DNA of 64,000 bases, taken from the NCBI RefSeq assembly GCF_001261775.1, contig NZ_LN868537.1, forward strand, positions 62,001 to 126,000, read 5' to 3'. Of this stretch, positions 1-8,586 are shown piece after piece; positions within the stretch are counted from its first letter, which is position 1; each line of letters begins with the position of its first letter. The notes under the pieces were generated by a model that ran no database searches, was not told the DNA's origin, and saw only the letters and a program-made list of their open reading frames with translations. The stretch comes from Anaeromassilibacillus senegalensis. GTDB taxonomy: Bacteria; Bacillota; Clostridia; Oscillospirales; Acutalibacteraceae. A program made the position numbers and the translations under genes.

Positions 1-793
1 AGATACTCATGGTCAACGCGAAGAAACTGATCAGGAAAAAGGGCATGGATTTTTGCCTTGCATCCGCCGCAATCTGCGCCTCATTGACCACTTCAGATAC
101 CTTGTAATCCCCATCCGGCAATGCCTCTTCCAATGCTTTTTTTAACGCATTCGTGGACGTTCCCGCGGCAGGCTCAATCAGGATTTTACTGTATCCGTCC
201 GTCTGCCCTAAAATCCCGGCCAGTGTGGAAGGGGGGAGAAGGGCGTTTGCGCCTCTTGTATGCCGTAGGAAGACCGTATCATAGGCGGCAGTTGCCGCTA
301 CCTGCAGGCGGATAGGAGTTCCGCCGAGCTGCAGGGCGATGGTGTCACCCGCATTTATATGATACTTTGAGGTGAAACGGTCCGGTAAAATGATTTGATT
401 GCCGGAGAAATTGTCCAGTGTTCCACCGTCAATCAGTCTGGGAGGATTAATCTGTTTGAGCTGTGCTAAGTCTGCCGCAATCAGGTCAATGCTCTCACAG
501 TAACCATTTTCGTGGTAAAGCGCAGTCCCCTCCAAAATGCCGACCCTTGTTTGGATAGAAGGCAGATTGGGAAGTACATCCAATTTGATGCTGCCCTTTG
601 CTGCCGTCACGGAAATCGTTGCACTTCCGGCCATACCGCGGGCCATTTTTCGCTGGGCGCTTTCGTAAGATGCACTGATGGAAAACGATACAAACAGAAG
701 TGTGGTGGACAGCAAAATGGACAGCAGCATGACGGCTGTGCGCGTTTTTCGCTCTTTTACATTTGTTAAAATGTACTTTAAAATGATTTTCAT
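1..793 (-). CDS. FtsX/MacB-type ABC transporter permease, N-terminal part
   Basis: The reading frame opens at ATG 793-791 and stays open to the left window edge, so only about 264 N-terminal residues are visible. The protein begins MKIILKYILTNVKERKTRTA, the short basic cytoplasmic start typical of FtsX-like permeases, and is followed by one hydrophobic segment (about residues 20-40) and a long extracytoplasmic region. A second hydrophobic stretch, beginning FFLISFFALTMS, starts at the cut. The family exports or extracts lipids, lipoproteins or peptides with a separate ATPase, which would lie outside the window. It follows the FMN-binding gene with an 8-nt gap, so the two are probably cotranscribed downstream of the two-component system. 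The substrate cannot be told from the sequence. Confidence 0.8.
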   Translation of the reverse strand, partial: MKIILKYILTNVKERKTRTAVMLLSILLSTTLLFVSFSISASYESAQRKMARGMAGSATISVTAAKGSIKLDVLPNLPSIQTRVGILEGTALYHENGYCESIDLIAADLAQLKQINPPRLIDGGTLDNFSGNQIILPDRFTSKYHINAGDTIALQLGGTPIRLQVAATAAYDTVFLRHTRGANALLPPSTLAGILGQTDGYSKILIEPAAGTSTNALKKALEEALPDGDYKVSEVVNEAQIAADARQKSMPFFLISFFALTMSI

Positions 794-801
794 CGTGTTA
801 C

Positions 802-1206
802 CTACTTTCTATCGGACGGCGTTTCAGCGTGAACCAATGCGTTTTCAATTGCCTTTAAAACGGTATCGCTGGTGAGCGTTGCCCCGGTTATGGCGTCAAT
901 CTCCAATGATTGCGCAGAGCACACAGCCCCCGCGATTCGTTCCGCCGGTACCCTGTAAGAGGCTTTGTGCTCCACAATTTCAACATCGGTTATTTTATGA
1001 TCTTGCACTTGCACCTTAACAACGGCAAACAGTATCTTGTTTTGACAGACGCCGATATAATCCCCGTCCTGAATCGTGTGGAGATCGATTGTGCCAATTT
1101 CCAACCGTTGCGGACGCAGCAGGAGCGCCGTTATGGCGAACCCGGCGCACAAAGCGACTGCTGCGGTAAGCAGATACAATCGCATTTTTACCCATTTTCC
1201 TTTCAC
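802..1206 (-). CDS. Small membrane-anchored FMN-binding domain protein
   Basis: I place the start at GTG 1206-1204 because a run of G bases lies just upstream; an ATG at 1245 falls inside the terminator hairpin and an ATG at 1185 is a second option. The protein has an N-terminal membrane anchor or signal (MRLYLLTAAVALCAGFAITA) followed by an FMN-binding domain. The family signature is near the C-terminus: DAITGATLTSDTVLKAIENA, where the SGAT-like threonine is the usual covalent flavin attachment site. Such domains (as in RnfG/NqrC) shuttle electrons at the outer membrane face. Next to a permease and a two-component system it may act in an envelope redox or stress module; that is inference. 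Confidence 0.75.
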   Translation of the reverse strand: MKGKWVKMRLYLLTAAVALCAGFAITALLLRPQRLEIGTIDLHTIQDGDYIGVCQNKILFAVVKVQVQDHKITDVEIVEHKASYRVPAERIAGAVCSAQSLEIDAITGATLTSDTVLKAIENALVHAETPSDRK

Positions 1207-1229
1207 TGTCCCCCCCCTATGCAAAGAAA

Positions 1230-1274
1230 AAGGTTGGTAAACCATCCCTGTAATCAGGATAGTTTACCAACCTT
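1230..1274 (-). terminator. Terminator or attenuator between kinase and FMN-binding genes
   Basis: A perfect 13-bp inverted repeat (arms 1230-1242 and 1262-1274, AAGGTTGGTAAAC and its complement) encloses a 19-nt loop that itself can pair. Read on the minus strand, the stem is followed by TTTTTCTTTG, the form of an intrinsic terminator. It separates the regulator-kinase pair from the FMN-binding/permease pair. Confidence 0.7.
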
Positions 1275-1294
1275 AATGCGATCTTCAGAGAACC

Positions 1295-2716
1295 TTAATT
1301 AACCTTAACGACAGGAAACAAAATTTGGAAGGTGGTACCAGCGCCGGGAATAGTGGAAACCGAAATGGTCCCGCTGTGGAGTTCAATAATACTTTTTGCG
1401 ATCGCCAGCCCCAGACCGGAACCTTCCGGCTTTTTTTCGGTGCTGGTACCGCGATAATATCGGTCAAAGAGATGTGCCATTTCTTCCGCCGTCATGCCGT
1501 TCCCATTGTCAGAAATGTCCACTCGAACCGTTTCACCGGAGCCTGAAACCCGCAGGGTAACCTCTGTATCTGCCCGGCCATGTACAAAAGAGTTGATGAC
1601 CAGGTTGCGGAAAGCCCGCGTGAAAAGTGTCTGGTCAAACGTAAAGTCAATGTATTCCGAGCTGCTCTCAAAATGAACGGTCCGATTTTCATAATCCGGG
1701 GTGTTCAGAAGGTCAATGACCAGTTCTCTTAAAAAGCGGACCATATTTTGTTCGTTGCGTTTTAAGGGGAACATCCCATTTTCCAATTGATAGGTCAGTT
1801 TCAAATCGTCAATCAACGTCTCCATGTATGCCGCGTTTTTCAGCAGGATACCGGCATAGCGCTTGCATTGCTGCTCGCTGGTATTGCCGTCTTCCAGCAG
1901 CATTTCCGCATAGCCCTTGATCGGGGAGAGCGGTGTTTTTAGGTCGTGGGTAATATTGGCAATCCATTCCTCCCGTATCTTTTCCGTCTGCGTTTGCAGC
2001 TGGTCGCTGGCCTTGATCTCCGCGTCCAGCATATTCAAACTGTCATACAGGTCGTGGAATGCGCCGTGGTCTTGAACAGGGAGATAGCTTCTGGAAGAAA
2101 TATCCTGGATGGATGTTGTGAGCCGCTTTATGGCCTTTGCCGTCCAAAGTCCATAGAGAACGCCGGAAACGGCGGCGACCAAAAAAAGGACGCCTAAAAC
2201 AAAAAGGACAATGGTCTTTCCACCTGCAAATCGTTCTCCATTCAAGTACATGGTAACTTTGGAAATTTTTATAGGGAAGTACAGAATATACGCGTAGTCC
2301 TTTCCTTCATTGGATACCGTTCCGACGAATGCGGTAACCTGTCCGTCTTTTGCCTGTCCCGTTTGATAAAGGCGCAGCAGGTCCGTGCTGGAATAGGCGT
2401 CCCTTGCCTGCGGCGGCTCCTGGTAATGGTATATATCTGTACCGGACGAATTCAGTATTTGCAGGCCTATTTGATAATCACGCAGCAGCGCAATTCCTGC
2501 CTGCTTAACCTGTGGTGCATTGTCAATAAAAAGGATTTGTTCCCGGAACTCCTCTGTAAATGTCTTAGGCCAGTCGCTTCTTTTTGTGGAGCCGTCCGGC
2601 TGCTGAACGGTAATCAACAGGGAGCTGAGACAGACCACTGCCAAAATTGTACCGAGCAGTGACAAGAAGAAAATCAGATAAATATGAAAGACTGTACGAT
2701 AACCGGATTTTCTCAT
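1295..2716 (-). CDS. Membrane sensor histidine kinase
   Basis: This is a 473-residue kinase of classical layout. It has a membrane segment at about residues 10-35, an extracytoplasmic sensor of about 130 residues, a second membrane segment at about 168-192, a HAMP linker, a HisKA dimerisation helix with the phosphorylated histidine H257 in NITHDLKTPLSPIKGY, and an ATPase domain. The ATPase domain shows the N box (NLVINSFVHG), G1 (DNGNGM) and G2 (GSGLGLAIAKS). The start codon directly follows the stop of the response regulator gene, so the pair is translationally linked. The signal is unknown; the downstream permease suggests a cell-envelope or peptide stress response. Confidence 0.93.
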   Translation of the reverse strand: MRKSGYRTVFHIYLIFFLSLLGTILAVVCLSSLLITVQQPDGSTKRSDWPKTFTEEFREQILFIDNAPQVKQAGIALLRDYQIGLQILNSSGTDIYHYQEPPQARDAYSSTDLLRLYQTGQAKDGQVTAFVGTVSNEGKDYAYILYFPIKISKVTMYLNGERFAGGKTIVLFVLGVLFLVAAVSGVLYGLWTAKAIKRLTTSIQDISSRSYLPVQDHGAFHDLYDSLNMLDAEIKASDQLQTQTEKIREEWIANITHDLKTPLSPIKGYAEMLLEDGNTSEQQCKRYAGILLKNAAYMETLIDDLKLTYQLENGMFPLKRNEQNMVRFLRELVIDLLNTPDYENRTVHFESSSEYIDFTFDQTLFTRAFRNLVINSFVHGRADTEVTLRVSGSGETVRVDISDNGNGMTAEEMAHLFDRYYRGTSTEKKPEGSGLGLAIAKSIIELHSGTISVSTIPGAGTTFQILFPVVKVN

Positions 2717-3421
2717 TTAGTCAGTCCTTTTCTTAAGCTTATAGCCCAGGCCTTTCACTGTAATCAACTGCTGCGGATGGGACGGGCAATCCTCTATCTT
2801 TTCCCGTAAATGCCGGATATGCACCATAATCGTGTTATCGCAGATGCTGCTGTACTCGCCCCAAACCTGTTCATAAAGCCGTTCTTTGCTAATGATTTTT
2901 TCCGCGTTTTCCATCAGATAGGTGAGTAAGAGAAATTCGCGCCCCGTGAGGCAGATTTCTTTTCCTGATTTATAGACGCGGCAGCTTTCTTTGTCAATCG
3001 AAAGCAGGCCGACGGTCAGGAGCGGATTCTTATTTTGGCATGCAGTCGTTTGATACTGCTGGCGGCGAAGCTGCGCCTTCACACGGAACACAACTTCACG
3101 CGGACTGAACGGCTTGGTAATGTAGTCATCTCCACCGCAGGAAAGTCCAAGGATTTTGTCGATGTCATCGTTCTTCGAGGATAGAAACAGGATTGAGCAG
3201 AAGGAAAATGTGCGTATTTGTTTACAAACCTCCAGCCCGTCAATATCGGGAAGCATGATATCCAGCACTACAACGTCGGGGTGTAATTCCCGGCAGGCGT
3301 TGATTGCCTCCGTTCCGGTGTATGCTTTTTGAATATTTTGAAATCCCTCCTGGCGCAAAACTTCCTCCAACAACTCCACGATATCTCGTTCATCATCTAC
3401 CAACAGAATTTTATGGTCCAT
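2717..3421 (-). CDS. OmpR-family response regulator
   Basis: This is a DNA-binding response regulator of about 234 residues. I chose ATG 3421-3419 (MDHKILLVDDERDIVELL) because it begins the canonical receiver domain and has an AGCAGGTG site upstream; the longer frame to 3505 adds no family sequence. The receiver domain shows the acidic pair D9/D10, the phosphoacceptor D54 in VVVLDIMLPD, and the lysine of ITKPFSP. The C-terminal winged helix includes LTGREFLLLTYLMENAEK and VWGEYSSICDNTIMVHIRHL. It is the partner of the kinase that follows it without a gap. Confidence 0.93.
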   Translation of the reverse strand: MDHKILLVDDERDIVELLEEVLRQEGFQNIQKAYTGTEAINACRELHPDVVVLDIMLPDIDGLEVCKQIRTFSFCSILFLSSKNDDIDKILGLSCGGDDYITKPFSPREVVFRVKAQLRRQQYQTTACQNKNPLLTVGLLSIDKESCRVYKSGKEICLTGREFLLLTYLMENAEKIISKERLYEQVWGEYSSICDNTIMVHIRHLREKIEDCPSHPQQLITVKGLGYKLKKRTD

Positions 3422-3610
3422 AAACGACACCTGCTTTCTGTGTTTTGCCGGGCAGCGGCTTTTTGCACTTCCGCCAGCTACATTATAATTGTGTGCTTCA
3501 AACAATGCAAGCGATGGAACCGTTTTGAAAAAATGGGGAAAGAATCCGTAGGCTTAAAAACGTCTGCTAGAATTTACCGCTATCATTTTCAATGAATTTA
3601 TATTAAGATT

Positions 3611-3646
3611 AAATTGTTACAAACTTGTAACCAATACGATAAAATG
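3611..3646 (+). promoter_or_regulatory. Inverted repeat and likely promoter ahead of the CAP gene
   Basis: A 7-bp inverted repeat with a 2-nt spacer (GTTACAA-AC-TTGTAAC, 3616-3631) lies just upstream of a TAAAAT-like -10 box and the GGAGG site of the CAP protein gene. It could be an operator in the divergent region shared with the response regulator; no -35 at ideal spacing is evident. Confidence 0.4.
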
Positions 3647-3662
3647 GTAGGAGGTAAAAGTT

Positions 3663-4637
3663 ATGAAGCAATTAAAATTGCTGATGATCGTTCTGGCACT
3701 GCTGACGGCATCCGTTCAGCTTCCAATTGATCCAGGAAATTCATACCCAAACGGTGTGTATCAACCGGCGGGGGACAGCGTGGATTCAGAGGTGAATGAG
3801 GACAGTACAGTGTCCGAGAAACCGGAAGAGCCTGAGATTATAGAGCCGGATCTGGAAGCGCCCAACATAGAGAACGACAATTCCACGGTATCCGATGTAA
3901 TTTCTTCCCCGGATACAGATTCGCGTCCGGAGCTGCCTGAAGACGAGTCCCAGACAGAAACTTCGCAGCCCGAAGAACCGTTGAACCCGGATACGTCTGA
4001 GGATTCGGAAACGTCTTCAGATCCGGGAACATCTTCTCAGCCCGAAACGCCCTCGCGGCCCGAGAAGCCGTCGCGCCCCAATATTCCATGGTGCCCTGAG
4101 CTGCCTTCGCGTCCCATACTGCCTTGGTGCCCCGAGAAGCCTTCACGTCCCGAGATCCCCTCGCTGCCGGATACACCTTCGCAGCCTGATACGCCTTCGG
4201 AGCCTGAATCCCCCGAGCCGCCCTCTTCGAAGCCAGAAACACCTGACACAGATCCGGATACCTTGTCTTATGCCGAACAGGTGGTGAAACTTGTCAATCA
4301 GGAGAGAACCAAGGCGGGACTGGCTCCGCTTACGCTCAGCCAGCCGGTTGCTTCGGCCGCACAGGTACGGGCCAAAGAGATTACACAGTCCTTTTCGCAC
4401 ACCCGGCCAGATGGAAGGAGCTTCTCTACCGCACTGACCGAACAAAAGGTGAATTACAGAAGCTCCGGTGAAAATATTGCGTGGGGACAGAAAACCCCCG
4501 AGCAGGTGATGCAGGGCTGGATGAACAGCGAGGGTCACAGAAAGAATATTATGAATGCCAAGTTTACGTCGATCGGGGTGGGCTATTACCGCAATGCATC
4601 CGGCGTAAATTATTGGACGCAGTTGTTTATTGGCTAA
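3663..4637 (+). CDS. Secreted CAP-domain protein with Pro/Ser/Glu-rich linker
   Basis: This is a 324-residue exported protein. A short signal peptide (MKQLKLLMIVLALLTASVQL) is followed by a low-complexity linker of about 180 residues (30-205), rich in Pro, Ser, Glu and Thr, with repeated PSRPE/PSQPDT-type units and two PWCPE segments. The C-terminal CAP (SCP/PR-1, YkwD-like) domain starts near YAEQVVKLVNQERTKAGLAP. The expected CAP residues are present: FSHTRPDG, SSGENIAWG and SEGHRKNIM. Bacterial YkwD-like proteins are wall-associated, often in spore formers, with poorly defined activity. A strong AGGAGG site precedes the ATG and a terminator follows. Confidence 0.9.
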   Translation: MKQLKLLMIVLALLTASVQLPIDPGNSYPNGVYQPAGDSVDSEVNEDSTVSEKPEEPEIIEPDLEAPNIENDNSTVSDVISSPDTDSRPELPEDESQTETSQPEEPLNPDTSEDSETSSDPGTSSQPETPSRPEKPSRPNIPWCPELPSRPILPWCPEKPSRPEIPSLPDTPSQPDTPSEPESPEPPSSKPETPDTDPDTLSYAEQVVKLVNQERTKAGLAPLTLSQPVASAAQVRAKEITQSFSHTRPDGRSFSTALTEQKVNYRSSGENIAWGQKTPEQVMQGWMNSEGHRKNIMNAKFTSIGVGYYRNASGVNYWTQLFIG

Positions 4638-4710
4638 CCGATTCCGCGCGATAAGACTGCTTTGCTGAGCAAATGCATGCGTATCGGTGACGTTCCACAC
4701 GGATGAATAG

Positions 4711-4748
4711 GGACCTGTTTTCTGTTTTTTACAGAAGACAGGTCCTTT
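4711..4748 (+). terminator. Intrinsic terminator after the CAP gene
   Basis: A 15-bp stem (4711-4725 with 4731-4745, one G-T pair, T5 loop) formed by GGACCTGTTTTCTGT and its complement is followed by a short T-rich stretch. Confidence 0.7.
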
Positions 4749-4847
4749 GCTATGTTTTGTTGGTTGTAAAAGAGGATGAATTTTCGTCTGAATTTTCCTT
4801 CCGGCACATATATTTAGGTTGTAAGAACAGAGAAAGGAGGGATCAGT

Positions 4848-5237
4848 ATGCCCTCGCAGGGATACCTTTTGGCCCGTGTTTTCACTTCAGACGCGATGAT
4901 TCCCGTAGAGGATGCTACGGTTACGGTTACGCAAAAGACGCCGGATGGACTGACGGAACTTTTAGCTGTCTGGCTGACCGATGAAAGCGGCGCAACCAGA
5001 TCGATCAGCATTCCGACCCCTGATCTGGCGGCAAGCCAGGCACCGTCTAAAGAATGCCCGTTTTCCCTGGTGGATGTGACAGCGGAGCACCCGCAATATG
5101 AGCGAATTATCGTGGAGGATGTGCAAATCTTTCCCGATACCGTGTCGGAACAAAATTTACAGTTCATTCCCCTGGACGAGGCGCCGGAGGTCTGGAACCA
5201 GACAGAGACCTTCAATGTTACGCCGCAGAACTTGTAA
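4848..5237 (+). CDS. Carboxypeptidase-regulatory-like beta-sandwich protein
   Basis: This is a 129-residue protein without signal peptide or membrane segment. MPSQGYLLARVFTSDAMIPV followed by EDATVTVT and LLAVWLTDESGATRSI matches the start of carboxypeptidase regulatory/Cna-B-like folds, in which a variable domain is followed by residues that modulate the fold. The start is set by AGAAAGGAGGG ten bases upstream. The next gene begins 11 nt after its stop and encodes a SpoIID-like/peptidoglycan-binding protein, so I read it as an accessory of a peptidoglycan-directed complex. The fold assignment is by motif and could be loose. Confidence 0.65.
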   Translation: MPSQGYLLARVFTSDAMIPVEDATVTVTQKTPDGLTELLAVWLTDESGATRSISIPTPDLAASQAPSKECPFSLVDVTAEHPQYERIIVEDVQIFPDTVSEQNLQFIPLDEAPEVWNQTETFNVTPQNL

Positions 5238-5248
5238 GGAGGTACGTT

Positions 5249-6646
5249 TTGCCAACCGTTATTCCATACATACCGGAAAACATTACCGTGCATTTGGGGT
5301 CGCCGTCCAGTGGCGCCTCCAATGTAACGGTGTCCTTTTCAGACTATATCAAGAATGTTGCCTCCAGTGAAATTTATCCCACATGGAGTGAAAGCGCCAT
5401 GCGCGCGAACATTCTGGCTCAGGTTTCCTACGCGTTAAACCGTGTATACACGGAATTCTATCGCAGCCGGGGTTACAATTTTGATATTACCAACACAACC
5501 GCTTATGATCAAGCGTTTGTCAAAGGCCGCAATATCTTTGAGGATATCAGCCGCCTTGTCGATGAGTTGTTTAACGATTACATACGCCGCCAGGGCTTTG
5601 TAGAGCCTTTGTTTGCCTCCTTCTGCAACGGCACAACCTCAACCTGTGAGGGCCTGAGCCAATGGGGGTCCGAGGAACTGGCGCAGCAGGGGTACGATTC
5701 TATGCGGATTCTCCAAAATTATTATGGCGACGATATCGAGCTTGTAATAGACGCCCCCATTCAAAACATAACCAATTCTTATCCGGGAACAGCACTGCGT
5801 GAAGGGGACACGGGCCCAAATGTGACCGTTATCCAAACATCCCTGAACCGTATTTCACAGAACTATCCGGCGATTCCAAAGATTTATCCGGTGGACGGTG
5901 TGTTCGGCCCGATGACGACGGCGGCTGTGCGCAAATTTCAAAGCATTTTTGGGCTTGCCGTTGACGGCGTTGTGGGAAAAGGCACCTGGTACCAGCTTGT
6001 CAAGCTGTATGTGGGCGTGAAGCGTTTGGCAGAGCTGAATTCACAGGGGCAGACCTTTTCGGGGATATCGTGGGCGTATCCGGATGCCATTATCGAGGGA
6101 GACAGCGGCCAGAAGGTGTCCCATTTGCAGTATATGCTGGCAGTTCTCTCCGAATTTACCCCGCAGATCCCACCAGTGCAGGTTACGGGCGTCTTTGACG
6201 CAGAAACAAAGAGCGCGGTGCTGGCGTTTCAGAGGCGCGCCGGCATGCCGGAGACAGGGGAGGTTGGCGCACCCACATGGGACGCCATTTACGACGCATA
6301 TGCGGGTGTCGCTGAGACGGTCCTCAGCCGGGGGGAACTCTTTCCCTATCAGGGAAACCCGGCCCCAGCCACCACGGTCCAGGCTTTGCAGACGCAGCTC
6401 AACGCAGTGGCCAACGCTACGCCCGGCATGCCCCGCCCGCCGATTACCGGGCAGCCCGATGCGATGACCCAGCGGGCGATCCTGCAATTTCAGAAACTTT
6501 GCAAGCTTCCGGCAAATGGACAAATTGATTCCGCCACCATGAAAGCCCTGGCTGACGATATTGGGGAACTGCGTTTTGCCAGATCGCCCCGTTTCGCACA
6601 GTTTCCAGGCTACAGCTTGCGCTATGGCATGGCTGATTCAAATTAG
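5249..6646 (+). CDS. SpoIID-like protein with three peptidoglycan-binding repeats
   Basis: The start is TTG 5249 behind AAGGAGGTACG. The protein has 465 residues. The N-terminal part (about 1-165) carries LSQWGSEELAQQGYDSMRIL followed by QNYYG, which is like the end of the SpoIID/LytB fold. Three PG_binding_1 units follow at about residues 183-250 (LREGDTGPNVTVIQ to GKGTWYQLV), 280-347 (IIEGDSGQKVSHLQ to GAPTWDAIY) and 370-435. No export signal is visible. Related proteins in sporulating Clostridia are tied to forespore or cortex peptidoglycan, which is the likely setting here. It sits between two other envelope genes in one operon. Confidence 0.8.
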   Translation: MPTVIPYIPENITVHLGSPSSGASNVTVSFSDYIKNVASSEIYPTWSESAMRANILAQVSYALNRVYTEFYRSRGYNFDITNTTAYDQAFVKGRNIFEDISRLVDELFNDYIRRQGFVEPLFASFCNGTTSTCEGLSQWGSEELAQQGYDSMRILQNYYGDDIELVIDAPIQNITNSYPGTALREGDTGPNVTVIQTSLNRISQNYPAIPKIYPVDGVFGPMTTAAVRKFQSIFGLAVDGVVGKGTWYQLVKLYVGVKRLAELNSQGQTFSGISWAYPDAIIEGDSGQKVSHLQYMLAVLSEFTPQIPPVQVTGVFDAETKSAVLAFQRRAGMPETGEVGAPTWDAIYDAYAGVAETVLSRGELFPYQGNPAPATTVQALQTQLNAVANATPGMPRPPITGQPDAMTQRAILQFQKLCKLPANGQIDSATMKALADDIGELRFARSPRFAQFPGYSLRYGMADSN

Positions 6647-6657
6647 GAGGTGATAAA

Positions 6658-7224
6658 ATGGCGGTTACAAACGAACCGATTGGCCAGCCGGTCCGGAGCC
6701 TGCAAACGATGCTGCGGGCCATTGCGCAATATGACAATGAAGTTCTTCCCGTTGTGCCAGACGGGATTTATGCCAACGATACCATCGCCTCGGTTTCCTC
6801 GTTCCAAAGGCGGCATGGGCTGCCCATCACCGGCATAACCGATATGGATACCTGGTACGCCGTGGCTGACGAGTACCGGCGCGCTTTAGTGGAGATCAGC
6901 CCAGCGGCATCGGTAAATCCAATTTTTCAGAGAGGCCAGGTTATTCGTGCCAATGAGGTCAACGAGCACCTGTATATGATTCACGGCATGCTGATCGCCC
7001 TCCACTCCCATTATGATTCTCTTCCGCTTGTTTCCTGTAACAATGTCCACGATGCGGCCTCTGTTGCGGCGATTCAGTGGCTGCAGTCGCGTGCAGGCGT
7101 TGAGCCAAGCGGGGATATCACACGGCTTACGTGGAAAAATTTATCGCATCTTTACCGTCTTACAGTCGGTGACGGAACAAAAGCAGCCGCGGCCGTGTTT
7201 AGTTTCCGGGAAAGCGTGGGATAA
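6658..7224 (+). CDS. Peptidoglycan-binding domain protein
   Basis: This is a 188-residue protein with two divergent PG_binding_1 units: residues about 10-70 (VRSLQTMLRAIAQYD to ITDMDTWYAVADEY) and about 100-175 (VNEHLYMIHGMLIAL to ITRLTWKNLSHLY). A TAGGAGGTGATAAA site precedes the ATG, 11 nt after the previous stop. It is similar in unit structure to the preceding gene and probably arose by duplication of repeats. There is no catalytic domain and no signal peptide, so it may be a partner rather than an enzyme. Confidence 0.75.
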   Translation: MAVTNEPIGQPVRSLQTMLRAIAQYDNEVLPVVPDGIYANDTIASVSSFQRRHGLPITGITDMDTWYAVADEYRRALVEISPAASVNPIFQRGQVIRANEVNEHLYMIHGMLIALHSHYDSLPLVSCNNVHDAASVAAIQWLQSRAGVEPSGDITRLTWKNLSHLYRLTVGDGTKAAAAVFSFRESVG

Positions 7225-7282
7225 AAATAATGATAGGGCTTGTGCGAGCTGTAAAGTCCTGTCATACAAAGAATAGTTGTGG

Positions 7283-7328
7283 AAAAAACCTGTAGATCCG
7301 ATGTGTAAATCGGGCCTACAGGTTTTTT
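7283..7328. terminator. Strong bidirectional-type terminator
   Basis: A 13-bp perfect stem AAAAAACCTGTAG (7283-7295) pairs with its complement ending in T6 (7316-7328); an inner CCGAT/ATCGG pair lengthens it. It closes the peptidoglycan-binding operon. Confidence 0.85.
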
Positions 7329-7463
7329 GTGATATAAGCGGCCTGAAAAATAAATTGCGGCATCGTCGATTTTTTTCTTGACTTGAAGTGAACTCCAGGG
7401 TGTATCGTTGTGATAAAGGCGGTGAAAGGCCGCAGTACCTGACTCGTTTCGTAAGGAGGAAAA

Positions 7464-8567
7464 ATGACGAATATGCAATACAGAAAGCTGCCGCACGGCG
7501 GCGAAAACATCAGTATTATCGGTTTGGGAATGGGTTCCATTCATGAGAGCAGCGAGGCCGAAATTGAAAAGACAGTCAATCTGGCGATTGAGAGGGGCGT
7601 CAATTATTTTGATATGGTGGCTTCGGAGGGGAAGCCGTACGAATGTTATGCCCATGCCTTGGCGGGACGCAGGGAGCATGTGTATTTACAGATGCATTTC
7701 GGTGCGGTCTACGATGGCGGCCGGTATGGCTGGACGCGGGACCTCTCTAAAATCAGGCGAACCTTTCAGGGGCAGCTCAAGACGCTGGGAACCGACTATG
7801 CGGATATAGGGTTCGTCCATTGTGTCGATGAACTGGATGACTATCGGGAAATCCTGTCAGATGGAATCTGGGACTACATGAAGGGTCTGAAGGAAAGCGG
7901 CGTCATCCGCCATCTGGGACTTTCCTCCCACGACCCGGAAATGGTCCGGCGATTTCTGGAGACGGGCTGCATCGATATGGTAATGTTCAGCATCAATCCG
8001 GCCTATGACTACTCCACCGGAACCTATGGAATCGGCAGCATGGCGGACAGAAGGGAACTGTATCGGGAATGTGAAAAGGAAGGTGTCGGCATTTCAGTGA
8101 TGAAACCCTTTGGCGGGGGGCAACTGCTGCATGCGGCGACATCTCCTTTTAAGCAGGCGCTCACAAAAACGCAGTGCCTGCAATATGCGCTCGACCGGCC
8201 GGCAGTGCTTACCGTTCTTCCCGGCGTTCGCAGCCGCAGCGACTTGGAAGAGGTTCTCACGTATTTGGAAGCCAGTCCTGAGGAGCGGGATTATGCTGCG
8301 ATCAGCGCGTTTACGCCCCAAAATGCAGACGGAATCTGCGTCTACTGCAACCACTGCCAGCCTTGCCCCATGGGACTCAATGTGGGGCTGATCAATAAAT
8401 ATTACGACCTTTCTCTGGCAGGCGACGTCCTGGCCAAAGGACATTATGAAAAGCTGTCTGTCAAAGCGGACGCATGCGCCCAATGCGGACACTGCGAGTC
8501 CCGCTGTCCCTTTCATGTGAAGCAGGAAGCCCGCATGCGGGAGATCGCGGTATATTTCAACACGTAA
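7464..8567 (+). CDS. Aldo/keto reductase with C-terminal 4Fe-4S clusters
   Basis: This is a 367-residue protein. The N-terminal TIM barrel of the aldo/keto reductase family is seen in YRKLPHGGENISIIGLGMGS, FDMVASEGKPYE, the VKSG-like GVIRHLGLSSHDPE, and MVMFSINPAYDY. The C-terminus carries two cysteine clusters, CVYCNHCQPCPMG and CAQCGHCESRCPFHV, that would bind [4Fe-4S] centres. This subfamily is common in anaerobes and presumably takes electrons from ferredoxin rather than only from NAD(P)H. The gene is followed after 19 nt by an iron alcohol dehydrogenase with a good Shine-Dalgarno site, so the two may reduce linked carbonyl compounds. Confidence 0.9.
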   Translation: MTNMQYRKLPHGGENISIIGLGMGSIHESSEAEIEKTVNLAIERGVNYFDMVASEGKPYECYAHALAGRREHVYLQMHFGAVYDGGRYGWTRDLSKIRRTFQGQLKTLGTDYADIGFVHCVDELDDYREILSDGIWDYMKGLKESGVIRHLGLSSHDPEMVRRFLETGCIDMVMFSINPAYDYSTGTYGIGSMADRRELYRECEKEGVGISVMKPFGGGQLLHAATSPFKQALTKTQCLQYALDRPAVLTVLPGVRSRSDLEEVLTYLEASPEERDYAAISAFTPQNADGICVYCNHCQPCPMGLNVGLINKYYDLSLAGDVLAKGHYEKLSVKADACAQCGHCESRCPFHVKQEARMREIAVYFNT

Positions 8568-8586
8568 AAAACAGGAGGAAAGAAAA

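Noticed and set aside
121..1546. Several plus-strand frames of 60-130 codons over the permease, FMN-binding and kinase genes
   Set aside because: All lie opposite clearly recognised minus-strand proteins and lack ribosome sites.
3838..4249. Minus-strand glycine/serine-rich frames opposite the CAP gene linker
   Set aside because: They mirror the Pro/Ser/Glu repeats of the plus-strand protein; no start signal.
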